64,000 bases of DNA, taken from Fredinandcohnia onubensis (GTDB taxonomy: Bacteria > Bacillota > Bacilli > Bacillales > Bacillaceae_L). Where the stretch lies: contig NZ_NSEA01000016.1 of the NCBI RefSeq assembly GCF_002734285.1, positions 1-64,000 of the forward strand. The letters are read 5' to 3'. The notes under the pieces are model-generated. The model worked only from the letters and a program-made list of their open reading frames with translations, did not search any database and had not been told where the DNA came from. Numbering within the stretch: position 1 is the stretch's first letter; each line of letters starts with the position of its first letter. A program made the position numbers and the translations under genes. Positions 1 through 8,374 of this stretch are shown in pieces.

Positions 1-285
1 TTTTCAATGACTTTTCGGACAACCCCTTAATGGTCGATTTGGTTTGATTCTGAAAGCTCTGTAATTTGCTTGGCTATTGTAGCTGTTGTGACATTCACTT
101 TTATAGCAAAACTCTGCAGTAGGATAAAGGGATGAAGTATTGTGGGTACAAGTGGTAGCGGTATGTAACCGGGGAAATCTGAAGCACGGGGACAGACAGG
201 TTCGCTGTCCCTTTTTCGGAGTATGGTGGTGAAGCAGCCCCTAAAAAGTCCACGTCACCGCCCGATTTTTGTTAGGACTACTCTA
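1..285. other. left-edge region without an assigned gene
   Basis: No confident gene is visible. A plus-strand frame from 31 to 135 (34 codons after a TAA) encodes a hydrophobic stretch followed by basic residues and could be the tail of a broken membrane-protein gene; this is speculative. A degenerate copy of the GGGACAGGTCCC repeat family lies at 188-211 (GGGACAG and CTGTCCC arms, altered centre). Confidence 0.3.
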
Positions 286-606
286 CTAAATAAGGTCTTG
301 GTACTTTTGTTTGCCGTACAGAACACGCATGACCACTACTTCTTTGTCAAACTCATTGACTAGGTGAAAAACAATATAATTAGCAACAATAAGCTTGCGA
401 TAACCTTTATTTTTTAATATTTCATCTCTTACATAACTACAAGAAAACGGGAAATCCTTTTGCCTCATGATGTTGGTTTCAATTTGTTCCAAAAGATTAT
501 CAGCTGCATCTTCATTGTAAAGTTCATTAGCAATATAACCATAAATCTCATCTAGATCTTCATATGCCTTTGGTGTAACTTTAATTTTGTATTTATTTTC
601 TTCCAT
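286..606 (-). CDS. RelE/ParE-family toxin of a type II toxin-antitoxin pair
   Basis: A 106-residue basic protein with the ParE/RelE layout: an N-terminal helix pair (KAYEDLDEIYGYI), a central loop with KGYRKLIVANYIVFHLV, and the C-terminal strand VVVMRVLYGKQKYQDL. The family inhibits growth as ribosome-dependent mRNases (RelE) or gyrase poisons (ParE); the sequence alone does not decide which. Its ATG lies inside the 3' end of the antitoxin gene (14-nt overlap), the usual antitoxin-first coupling. The length is normal for the family and no lesion is seen. Confidence 0.85.
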   Translation of the reverse strand: MEENKYKIKVTPKAYEDLDEIYGYIANELYNEDAADNLLEQIETNIMRQKDFPFSCSYVRDEILKNKGYRKLIVANYIVFHLVNEFDKEVVVMRVLYGKQKYQDLI

Positions 607-859
607 GCTTTTTCTTTAGGTCTTTAAAGACTTCTTCCCCATCTAAAAGGTTTTCTCCGTTTTTAATTTGTGCCTCCGCTTCAGCTAATTTTTGAAATAG
701 CTCCAACTTCCCTAGAGACCTTTCATAGGTTTCCATACTCATTACAACTAAATCTCCATATCCATTCTTGGTAATGAAAATTGGTTCCTTGATTTGATGG
801 CATAAGTCGGATATCTCAGTTGTATTTCTTAAATCCTTTATCGGACGAATCTCAGGCAT
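593..859 (-). CDS. Phd/YefM-type antitoxin
   Basis: 88 residues, starting MPEIRPIKDLRNTTEIS, followed by EPIFITKNGYGDLVVMS, the conserved Phd/YefM fold that binds operator DNA; the acidic and lysine-rich C-terminal half is where such antitoxins bind the toxin. I chose ATG 859 because GGAGATG sits 5 nt upstream and the homology begins there. The same frame stays open upstream into the remains of mnaA, so an automatic caller would report an artificial epimerase-antitoxin fusion starting at 1387. It precedes and overlaps the RelE/ParE toxin gene and probably autoregulates the pair. Confidence 0.85.
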   Translation of the reverse strand: MPEIRPIKDLRNTTEISDLCHQIKEPIFITKNGYGDLVVMSMETYERSLGKLELFQKLAEAEAQIKNGENLLDGEEVFKDLKKKHGRK

Positions 860-939
860 AATCACATCTCCAGTACATAATTTTGCCTTAATTATAGCAT
901 TATTTTGACAAACTAACAATTTAGTTCCATATTCAAAGT

Positions 940-967
940 GGGACGGAGGGACCTGTTCCCGTGACCC
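940..967. repeat. GGGACAGGTCCC-family palindrome at the mnaA 3' end
   Basis: One copy with GGGAC and GACCC outer arms around GGGACCTGTTCCC. It lies in the decayed 3' end of mnaA and, when translated, reads TGSREQVPP. Confidence 0.8.
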
Positions 968-2089
968 AGTGGCCTTTTGTTGAAAATGGGTTAGAATCGA
1001 CCGTACAATTGGCTTTGCCGCATGTCCATCACCATACGGGTTCGAGGCCCGAGCCATTTTTTCATATTCTATCGGATTTGTTAGAAGTTCGTGTGCCAGT
1101 GTGAAAATTGAATGCTTGTCAGTTCCCGCGAGTTTTAGCGTCCCGGCTTCGATGCCTTCGGGGCGTTCGGTTGTATCTCGGAGGACGAGTACAGGTACGC
1201 CGAGCGATGGCGCTTCTTCCTGATTTCCGCCTGAGTCGGTCAAAATCATATGGGCTCTGGCTGCAAAGTTGTGGAAATCGAGTACAGGTAGTGGGTCGAT
1301 TAGGTGGATTCGTTCATTGTTTCCGAGTATAGTTGTTGCGTCATCTTTTACGGCTGGGTTGAGATGGACTGGGTAGACGACCTGCACATCATCATGGACC
1401 TGCGTTTTCGTTTTATCGCTTTAAAAATGTTTTTCAGTGGTTCGCCAAGGTTTTCACGTCTGTGAGCTGTAAGTAGTAGAAGTCGACTGTTTCCGATTTT
1501 GTTCAAGATTGGATGTTGGTAGGATGGGTTGACCGTTAATTTGAGTGCGTCGATTCCGGTGTTGCCGGTGATAAAAAATTGGTGCTCAGGAATGTTCTCG
1601 TCGAGCAGGTTTTGAGCTGACTTTTTAGTAGGTGCAAAATGAAAATCGGCGATGCTTGTTGTCATTTTGCGGTTCATTTCTTCCGGAAACGGGGAGTACT
1701 TGTTGTGAGTTCTAAGTCCCGCCTCCACATGTCCGACTTTGATTTGATTGTAAAAGGCGGCTAGACTCGCTGCAAAAGTAGTCGTCGTATCCCCGTGAAC
1801 TAAAACAAGATCAGGCTTTTCCTTTTTTTAAAATTCCATCGATCCCAGTGAGTGCACGGGTTGTAATACTGGTGAGCGTTTGCCGCTCCTGCATGATGTC
1901 TAAATCATAGTGGGGCTTAATATGAAAAGCGTCTAACACCTTGTCAAGCATATTTCGGTGCTGGCCCGTCACTGTCACAATTGGGATGATGTCATGTAGG
2001 TGATTCTCGAGTTCCTTAACGACCGGCGCCATCTTAATCGCCTCAGGCCGCGTGCCAAAAACCGTCATCACCTTCATTTTTCCGTTCAT
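950..2089 (-). pseudogene. mnaA: UDP-N-acetylglucosamine 2-epimerase, frameshifted
   Basis: Three segments in different frames reconstruct a near full-length non-hydrolysing UDP-GlcNAc 2-epimerase (UDP-GlcNAc to UDP-ManNAc for teichoic acid linkage units or capsule). Segment 1 (2089-1811) has [16 protein letters not shown] and ends in a frameshift at an A-rich run near 1826. Segment 2 (about 1810-1400) has VHGDTTTTFA, GHVEAGLRT, PFPEEMNR and LLTAHRRENLGEP. Segment 3 (from about 1400) has VYPVHLNP, LTDSGGNQEEAPSLG and VLRDTTERPEG. A second frameshift is near 1400. The 3' end runs into a palindromic repeat (940-967) and has no stop before the antitoxin gene. All catalytic segments remain, so the decay is recent or the indels are assembly errors. 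Confidence 0.85.
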
Positions 2090-2114
2090 TTACTTGCTCC
2101 TTTCTGGTGGGTTT

Positions 2115-2170
2115 GGGTCGCAGGGACAGGTCCCTCGTCCCAATCTGGTGGGTCAACGGACCTGCCCCTT
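2115..2170. repeat. two GGGACAGGTCCC-family palindromes
   Basis: The copies are at 2115-2141 and about 2149-2170. The second supplies the last residues (GQVR) and stop of the adjacent short-chain dehydrogenase gene. Confidence 0.8.
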
Positions 2171-2923
2171 TATTTTATTTACAACATTTACCCCGCCCGA
2201 TGCCGATATGACACTACCGGTGATAAAGTCTGAGTTTTCCTCGCAGAGAAAGGCTATGATTCTGGCAATATCTTCGCCGGTGCCTGGGCGGCCGATTGGG
2301 GTTTGGGGATCTTTTCGTGCACGGGCAGTGGTGATGGTGGCTTCTTTCATATCGCCAGTGATGTCACCCGGGCACACCATATTTGCAGTAATTCCGTGCT
2401 CGGCCTCCTCAAGGGCGATCGATTTGGTGAGCGAAACAAGTCCAACCTTCGCCGCACTGAAGGCAGCGCGATACATCCATCCAGGCGAGGTTTCGGCATC
2501 CTGAAAGCCATAGGTGATAATTCTGCCGAATTGCTGGCTGCGCATCACGGGAATTGTTAATTTGAGAAAGTGAAATACCGAACTTAGATTACCGTCGATC
2601 ATCTCATTCCATTCGTGATCCTCGTAATCTACTAACCTCTTCCGCTCAAAAATATACGGTCCAGCGTTGTTAATCAGGTAGTCGATTCGGCCAAAGCGTT
2701 CCATCGCTTGGGTGAAAATGTTGGTGATATCCTCTTTTTTCGTGACGTCACCTTGAACGAATTGAATGCATTCTAAATAAGGCTTCCATTCTTGTCTCAG
2801 CTCTTCAACGCGCGCTACGTCACTCCTATAATTCACCGTCACAGAGTAACCCATTTTCAAAAATTCCTCCGTTACTTTTCTGCCTAAACCCTTCGTTCCC
2901 GCTGTAATAATTGCATGTCTCAC
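2153..2923 (-). CDS. short-chain dehydrogenase/reductase family protein
   Basis: 256 residues with the SDR Rossmann motif TAGTKGLGR (residues 7-15), LINNAGPY near 85 and a C-terminal ITGSVISASGG segment. The usual catalytic YxxxK reads FSAAK (YRAAFSAAKVGL), so the active-site Tyr is Phe, and the usual catalytic Ser region reads TYGFQ. Similar unusual SDRs are, from memory, present in other bacilli, so this may be a family trait. The start is GTG 2923 with AGGTGAGATAG upstream. The last codons come from a palindromic repeat. FolE lies upstream on the same strand, which hints at a pterin or folate role, but a repeat-filled gap of about 190 nt separates them. Confidence 0.75.
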   Translation of the reverse strand: MRHAIITAGTKGLGRKVTEEFLKMGYSVTVNYRSDVARVEELRQEWKPYLECIQFVQGDVTKKEDITNIFTQAMERFGRIDYLINNAGPYIFERKRLVDYEDHEWNEMIDGNLSSVFHFLKLTIPVMRSQQFGRIITYGFQDAETSPGWMYRAAFSAAKVGLVSLTKSIALEEAEHGITANMVCPGDITGDMKEATITTARARKDPQTPIGRPGTGEDIARIIAFLCEENSDFITGSVISASGGVNVVNKIKGQVR

Positions 2924-2974
2924 CTATCTCACCTGCCTTTCTGGGATAGAAATATGTCCATGGGTTCTGCCTGC

Positions 2975-3042
2975 GGGACAAAGGGACAGGTCCCTTGTCC
3001 CTGTAAAAATATGGTGGGACGAGGGACCTGTCCCCGTGACCC
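2975..3042. repeat. two GGGACAGGTCCC-family palindromes between SDR and folE
   Basis: Copies at 2975-3001 and 3016-3042, in opposite orientation of the asymmetric centre, in the folE-SDR gap. Confidence 0.85.
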
Positions 3043-3110
3043 GTTGTGGGTTGAAGACGCCCGTGACCCACGATGAGTCGAGCCCAGCTCCCCCACGGCC
3101 CACTTGAACC

Positions 3111-3740
3111 TTATCGATTTAATAGTGTTAGGAATTCAAGGCGTGCGTCTGGGCGCTGCTCGAATAGGCCTCTGACTGCTGTTGTTGTGGTTTCAGAGTT
3201 TGTTTTTTTGATTCCACGCCCACACATGCACATGTGCTTCGCTTCGATAACCACCATGGTACCTTGTGGCTCAAGGATTTCTTCGATGGCGTCTGCGATT
3301 TGATTTGTCAGCGTTTCTTGTACCTGGAATCTTTTTGCATAGCCTTCTACCATTCTTCCAATCTTGGAAAGCCCGGTCACCTTTTTATCTGGGATGTAGC
3401 CAACATGCGCAACACCAAAAAATGGTGCAAAATGATGCTCACACATGGAGTGGAACTCAATATTTTTCACAATTACGAGCTCGCGGTGTGCAACATCAAA
3501 TACCTTTTTAAGATGGTCTTTCGGATCTTCTTGATAGCCTTCGGTGTATTCGAGAAATGCTTTAAGTACCCGCTGCGGCGTTTCGATGAGCCCGTCACGT
3601 GTCGGGTCGTCCCCACAAATTTCGATTAACTCCTTTAGCGCATCCGTAACGTGTTGAGCTTGTTTGATTTTTTCTGGCTTCCCTTCAAATATACGAGGAA
3701 ATTTTTCAATTATGTTTCTTTCAGCATCTATTAAAGACAT
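3111..3740 (-). CDS. folE: GTP cyclohydrolase I
   Basis: 209 residues. Converts GTP to 7,8-dihydroneopterin triphosphate, the first step of folate or other pterin synthesis. The zinc and active-site motifs SMCEHHFAPFFG (about 105-116) and HMCMCGRG (about 174-181) are present, as are VTGLSKIGRMVE and AVRGLF. It is longer than the roughly 190-residue MtrA of B. subtilis, and HMCMC differs from the usual HMCM-T/S-R, so it may be a paralogue serving another pterin pathway. ATG 3740 has AGAGG upstream. The 3' neighbour on the same strand is the SDR gene. Confidence 0.9.
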   Translation of the reverse strand: MSLIDAERNIIEKFPRIFEGKPEKIKQAQHVTDALKELIEICGDDPTRDGLIETPQRVLKAFLEYTEGYQEDPKDHLKKVFDVAHRELVIVKNIEFHSMCEHHFAPFFGVAHVGYIPDKKVTGLSKIGRMVEGYAKRFQVQETLTNQIADAIEEILEPQGTMVVIEAKHMCMCGRGIKKTNSETTTTAVRGLFEQRPDARLEFLTLLNR

Positions 3741-3888
3741 GTGTCGAACCTCTTTTCGTCGATAAGCATTAATTAACCTAGTAGTTCTCCTTTCGGGCTG
3801 GATTTCCTTCCTACGAAAGGACTATTTGCTAGGCGGAGGGGTTGGTTAAAAGGAGTATCATTGGTTTTGGTGTGTGCTAGTGAATGAG

Positions 3889-4148
3889 ACCGTTTGGATA
3901 TTTTCATCTCAGAGACATTTCATTATCACAAAGGCCCAACTTTGTCTTTGAAAACCATCCTCAAAGACATACGACTCGAACTCCCTCTTTGTTTTGTCTT
4001 TGAGAGGCTGTCTCAGAGACATTTCCCATGAAGCACAGCTTCGTTTTGTCTGCGAGATCCACTCTCAGAGACAATTCCCGCTAAGTTCGACAGCTTTTTG
4101 TCTTCGAAAGCTAGTCTCAAAACCATTCCAACTAGCTACACACAAGTT
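3889..4148. repeat. 52-nt tandem hairpin repeat array
   Basis: Imperfect units begin TTTGTCTTTGA at 3941, 3993, 4045 and 4097, exactly 52 nt apart, with a degenerate unit before 3941. Each contains an inverted repeat such as GTCTTTGAGAG/CTCAGAGAC, able to form a short hairpin. The array fills the folE/GH8 gap, and the GH8-like reading frame ends inside it. Confidence 0.85.
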
Positions 4149-5255
4149 TATCCCTGATAAAACTTTCACTACCCTCCCCAAATACACCCGCTCCGCCAAC
4201 ATTGGCACGAGGTTGTCAAACACATGCGTGTTCCCGCTCTTATCGACCGAATAACCGCCGTAATACGGACTATTCTTATCATCATTTCTGAACGCAATCA
4301 TCCGACGGTAAATCTCCTCCGCTAACTCTTTTTCACCTATTTCCATACTGTACATGAGCAAAAATCCGTAAACCGACGGAGATTCATAGTTGACAGTCGG
4401 CTGAGCATTCCCCAATTTATACCGCCCGTAAACCACGCCCGCATCCGACATCTCCTTTTTTACAAACTCTAAAAATTCCTGGGATACAACCCCAAGCTTT
4501 GCCTGGTGATAGGCAGCCAGCGCCTGATCGACCATATGAACCTCCTCGGCGAAACGATAGCCTCGGGCCCCGTACGATTTCGGATAAAATCCTGCCTTTA
4601 TAGGTGCCTCTCTTAAAATTCCAATCGTCCGTTGAGCCGTTTCCTCATCAAGCAGCCCCCGCTCCCGCATCGACTCTATCGCAACCGGGTCAATATAGGA
4701 CAAACTTAACGTTTTCCCGCTATACCCATACTGAGAATCGTAATAATCAGTTAAAAATCCAACTTGGGGCTGGGTGTTCCAAGTCTCCCCGATTTTTACA
4801 GCTGTCGTTCCATAGTCGCCACCCCATTTTTTCTGCGCCTGAAACAAGGCTTCCATGATTCTCAAGTCATCAACCAGTGCATTTGTATAGACTTGACTTG
4901 TCCCTAATTCGTTGAGTTTCCAATAAATAAACCCATCTTCCTCCATAAAATAAGCAACCAAAGATTGATACGCTTTTTCAAACAGCTTTCGGTCGTCTGC
5001 CACAATTGCGTATTGCATCCAAAGTCCGAGCGACTCTGACAGCGCCTCTCTTCCTTTTGCGAGGTCGGTGTCAAACTCATCGTCTGGAAGGACGTAGGTT
5101 GCGATTGTTCCGTTTGGGTTCATCAGCCATTTTTCAACGAATGACTGGGTAGGCGATGGTGATTTATTATTCCAAAATAATAAAACGACGAAAAAAACGA
5201 TGATTATGACAAGTAGCGCAACGATTGCTCTCACCCCTTTAACCCGAACTTTCAC
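4065..5255 (-). CDS. membrane-anchored GH8-like glycosyl hydrolase (YdaJ-like)
   Basis: 396 residues: an N-terminal signal anchor (about 9-28, IVALLVIIIVFFVVLLFW), then an alpha/alpha-barrel-like region rich in Trp and Tyr with a family 8-like pattern (ETWNTQPQVGFLTDYYD, SLSYIDPVAIESM). It is the distal gene of the DUF2334-GT2 operon, matching YdaJ in the B. subtilis ydaJKLMN exopolysaccharide operon; the expected role is trimming or release of the polymer at the outer face. It overlaps the glycosyltransferase gene by 17 nt. The last roughly 28 residues are translated 52-nt repeat, so the native stop was probably lost. Confidence 0.75.
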   Translation of the reverse strand: MKVRVKGVRAIVALLVIIIVFFVVLLFWNNKSPSPTQSFVEKWLMNPNGTIATYVLPDDEFDTDLAKGREALSESLGLWMQYAIVADDRKLFEKAYQSLVAYFMEEDGFIYWKLNELGTSQVYTNALVDDLRIMEALFQAQKKWGGDYGTTAVKIGETWNTQPQVGFLTDYYDSQYGYSGKTLSLSYIDPVAIESMRERGLLDEETAQRTIGILREAPIKAGFYPKSYGARGYRFAEEVHMVDQALAAYHQAKLGVVSQEFLEFVKKEMSDAGVVYGRYKLGNAQPTVNYESPSVYGFLLMYSMEIGEKELAEEIYRRMIAFRNDDKNSPYYGGYSVDKSGNTHVFDNLVPMLAERVYLGRVVKVLSGINLCVASWNGFETSFRRQKAVELSGNCL

Positions 5256-6606
5256 CTTTAACCTCTTCCTTCACAGTTTTTTGGGACGCGGGACCTGTCC
5301 CTGTGTCCCGCGATGGGCCGCCCGAAACCCCCGTTGAGCCACCCGCCACAGCGCCCGCCCCTGCGAATCGTTTTGTTTTGTACCATTTGACTTCTTGGCG
5401 GAGGAGGATTCTCTTTAGTTCCAAGAAGGTTGCGTAGGCGACGAGGAGAATCCAAAGCTGGGAGTAGGTGAAGTACATTAGGAAGACGGTGAAAAATGTT
5501 TTCGTATTGAGTTGGTCTTTTTCCATGCTGAGGGTGAGGATGCCCTCTGTTACGAACAGTAAAAATCCGAGTATCAACAGGGCATATGATACGTACCCAA
5601 TCGATAGGTTCAAATCGATAAATAGATTCGTAACAAAAATGACGTGTGACACCATTACACCGCCGAAGAATAATAGATACGTAAAGAAAAAGTAAAACAG
5701 GTCGACTCCGACTTTTTTATTTTTCAGCTTGAAAAAGCGGAGCATGTATTTCGCGATCACGTACAGATTGCCGCGCGCCCAGCGTGTGCGTTGGCGCCAC
5801 CAGACCCTTAACGTCTCAGGCTCCTGTTCCCAGGTGACAGCCTCCGGGAAAAAGCGGATGTAGTAGCCTAGGTTGTAGACTCGAAAACTGAGTTCCGTAT
5901 CCTCCGACAAGGCTTTTTCATCCCAGCCGCCTAGCTCCTCGAGAATCGACCTTCTGATTGCAAAATTCGTCCCTGGTATCGTCGTCATTTTAAACCAATA
6001 CCATCTTCCCGCTTGGGCGAGCCACTGAAATGTGAGCGTCTCGATGTTGATTAACCGGGTTAACAAGTTTTTCCCCGCATTGATAACGCGAAATTTCCCA
6101 ACACTCGCACCAGCCTGAGAATCATTCATTAACGCAATCGCGTGCCAGTAAACCGCATCTGGCTCTGGCGTATTATCGGCATCATAGACACAAATAATGT
6201 CGCCAGTAGCTTGTGCAAAGCCGATGTTCAGTGCGGCCGACTTCCCTTTTCCACCAAAAGGTGGCTTTGTGTGAATGGCTTTTATAAAATGGTATTCTCG
6301 CGTGAACTCATCCACAATTTCTCCAGTTCGGTCACTTGAATTATCGTTGATTACAATCACTTCAAGCCGATCAAGCGGATAGCGCAAAGCGCACATCGAC
6401 TCCAGTGTGTCACGGATGACGACCTCCTCATTGTGCGCCGGAATAAGGATGCTCACCCTTGGAAACGGGGTGCGATTTTTCTCCCATTCGCGCGCTTTCT
6501 TGCGATATCTGACCGAATGGAGGTAACCGCCCTGCATCAGGAACATGTGGTAAAACAACATCGACCAAATCAAAAAGAGGGAAATATACATAAATGTGTC
6601 AGCCAT
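5239..6606 (-). CDS. family 2 glycosyltransferase, membrane (YdaM-like)
   Basis: 455 residues. ATG 6606 is chosen because GGAGGGA lies just upstream; a longer reading frame to 6675 runs back over the previous gene. It has one N-terminal membrane segment, a GT2 domain with VSILIPAHNEE, VINDNSSDRT, VYDADNTPE (DxD), GTNFAIRR, LSEDTELSFR and the processive QxxRW-type motif RQRTRWARGN, and then three or four C-terminal membrane segments. This is the layout of hyaluronan, cellulose or PNAG-type synthases. About residues 432-441 (RDTGTGPASQ) are a palindromic repeat read in frame in the low-complexity cytosolic tail. Probable role: polymerising and exporting an exopolysaccharide. Confidence 0.88.
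   Translation of the reverse strand: MADTFMYISLFLIWSMLFYHMFLMQGGYLHSVRYRKKAREWEKNRTPFPRVSILIPAHNEEVVIRDTLESMCALRYPLDRLEVIVINDNSSDRTGEIVDEFTREYHFIKAIHTKPPFGGKGKSAALNIGFAQATGDIICVYDADNTPEPDAVYWHAIALMNDSQAGASVGKFRVINAGKNLLTRLINIETLTFQWLAQAGRWYWFKMTTIPGTNFAIRRSILEELGGWDEKALSEDTELSFRVYNLGYYIRFFPEAVTWEQEPETLRVWWRQRTRWARGNLYVIAKYMLRFFKLKNKKVGVDLFYFFFTYLLFFGGVMVSHVIFVTNLFIDLNLSIGYVSYALLILGFLLFVTEGILTLSMEKDQLNTKTFFTVFLMYFTYSQLWILLVAYATFLELKRILLRQEVKWYKTKRFAGAGAVAGGSTGVSGGPSRDTGTGPASQKTVKEEVKGESSG
5283..5309. repeat. palindromic repeat inside the glycosyltransferase tail
   Basis: Outer arms GGGAC and GTCCC around GGGACCTGTCCC, translated in frame as part of the GT2 C-terminus. Confidence 0.85.
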
Positions 6607-8374
6607 AATACTCCCTCCTCCATTTCCATCGTAAATATAGTCCATATAGTGTAAAAAGAACAACAGCAAACCCACCGGCTCCGACCAATACCCATGTTAA
6701 ATGCTGCGAAAAGTATTTAATTCTGTAAAAAATATAGCTCGGGGATGATGCGAACAGACCTGTATAATTGATGTCCACTTTTATTTTTCCTTCACCAGAC
6801 TCAATCGTGACATTCTCGGTGTGAACGGTATTGACCCGCTCCTTCAGGTCAATCCACTCGACATTCGGGATTTCTTCCAACTCTGCTAAAAGCTTTTGAA
6901 AGACCTCCACCTTAAGAAACGGATGGTAGAATCCAGCAACAAAGCCGTCACGCATAATCGAGTAGCGGTGCGCTTCCTTGATCATCGATTCAATCGCGTT
7001 CGGATCCTTCGGGTCAACAAAACCAATTGTTTCCGGCAACAAGGTCATACCGTGGAACATACTCGGCGTCGTTTCAGCCGGTGAGGTCCCCATCACTTCC
7101 CAGTTCTCGTCACTGAGCTGGACCTGACCGACGTATGTTGAAAAATGCTCCGACAAAACGTTGTACCCATTTTGCGACATCGTGTAGTGCGGCGCCTCAA
7201 ACGCAAGTGGGAACAGCCCGTAATTCACAAGCTCCTCAATTCCACGCTGAATTTTTTCTTCTATATATTCCGTCTCGAATTCAAGCTGACTTTTTCGGAA
7301 TGCCTCATATTCAGCATCAGTCGCAAAATCACGGCGCGTTTTTTTTATGACATCTTCACTTGCCTTATGGTAAATTGGCATATTGTTGTCGACATCCCAA
7401 AACTCAAAGCCCTCCCCCGTCTCACTTGCTTTGAATTGATGGGTGTAACCATGGAGCACAATGCTGCCACCGTTGTTTTGCATATATTTAAGCGCCTTTA
7501 ATAGATTCGGCGAGTCTGAAAAATGGTACTCTTTTTCTGTATCCGGGTTGGTATAAACCGGAATGACCGCGACCATATAAGGAATCTGCTTTTCTTTTAA
7601 AATCTCTGCGATTTCCATAACCTTTTTTGGGTCAGCCATCGGGTGAATGTCCTCGAGTCGGATGTAACCCGGACGAATGTGAACATGCTCATCTTCAAAA
7701 ACAGTGTGAAGCGCATCCCCAAGGAAAATCGCTTTTGTGTACTCAATAATTGGCGACGCATAGTAATAGGATTGATTTTTACCAAGAAACAACGGGTACT
7801 CATTTTCCACACCATGACTTGCTTTAACAAGCGTTTCGGCACCCTCCGCATTTACCTGCAGAATACTCTGCGGAAAAATGTTGATGGAGTCCGTTTCGTT
7901 CGTTACTTTCGAAACCGACACTTCTCTTTCGACTTTCATAAAAGAAAACCGGTCCACGAGTTGTTCAGAGTTGTGGCCGATGGCAACGAGGGTTCCGTTA
8001 AAATTAGTTAGTACATTTTTAAAATTGTCCGGCAGTGTTTCCTTGACTTGCCCGTGATAAAAGAGATGTGTGACGCCAGCTAGATCTTTGGGTTCGACCT
8101 CCTTTGTACTTTTAAACGTAATGTCATCTGTAAAATGCCCGACAAGCAGGTCCAGTACCCGCTGCTGATCCGTCATCTCCCCCGTCTGAGACGAAAACAC
8201 CACCAACACCCGGTGGGACGAGGTGGCACCATTGGACGGAATTGTGCCCTCAGCCAGATGGGTCACGGGGACAGGTCCCTTGTCCCAGGCCTTGGCAAAT
8301 GCCCAGTGGGACGAGGGACCTGTCCCTATGTCCCACAGGAGCAGTATGGCGAGTAATAGTGTAATGATTTTCAT
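6599..8374 (-). CDS. DUF2334 polysaccharide deacetylase-like membrane protein (YdaL-like), copy 1
   Basis: 591 residues: an N-terminal signal region, an extracytoplasmic domain and a C-terminal membrane segment (about 562-583) with a basic tail. The deacetylase-like fold is suggested by YIRLEDIHP, VAVIPVY, GGSIVLHGYTHQF, LAFEAPHYTMSQNGY and AGFYHPFL, whose His and Asp residues are likely metal ligands. Two palindromic repeats are read in frame between residues 14 and 43 (WDIGTGPSSHW and AWDKGPVPVTHL), inside or just after the signal peptide; the paralogue downstream of 9984 lacks them. The start ATG overlaps the upstream stop (ATGA) with AGAGGTGA before it. Likely role: modification or export of the polymer made by the GT2 partner. 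Confidence 0.85.
   Translation of the reverse strand: MKIITLLLAILLLWDIGTGPSSHWAFAKAWDKGPVPVTHLAEGTIPSNGATSSHRVLVVFSSQTGEMTDQQRVLDLLVGHFTDDITFKSTKEVEPKDLAGVTHLFYHGQVKETLPDNFKNVLTNFNGTLVAIGHNSEQLVDRFSFMKVEREVSVSKVTNETDSINIFPQSILQVNAEGAETLVKASHGVENEYPLFLGKNQSYYYASPIIEYTKAIFLGDALHTVFEDEHVHIRPGYIRLEDIHPMADPKKVMEIAEILKEKQIPYMVAVIPVYTNPDTEKEYHFSDSPNLLKALKYMQNNGGSIVLHGYTHQFKASETGEGFEFWDVDNNMPIYHKASEDVIKKTRRDFATDAEYEAFRKSQLEFETEYIEEKIQRGIEELVNYGLFPLAFEAPHYTMSQNGYNVLSEHFSTYVGQVQLSDENWEVMGTSPAETTPSMFHGMTLLPETIGFVDPKDPNAIESMIKEAHRYSIMRDGFVAGFYHPFLKVEVFQKLLAELEEIPNVEWIDLKERVNTVHTENVTIESGEGKIKVDINYTGLFASSPSYIFYRIKYFSQHLTWVLVGAGGFAVVLFTLYGLYLRWKWRREYYG
8260..8334. repeat. two palindromic repeats inside the DUF2334 signal region
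   Basis: Copies at 8260-8286 and 8308-8334 flank a short segment encoding AFAK. Both are in frame and contain no stop. Confidence 0.9.

Noticed and set aside
593-1387. A 264-residue fusion of epimerase C-terminus and antitoxin
   Set aside because: The join passes through a palindromic repeat, and the antitoxin has its own ribosome site and ATG at 859.
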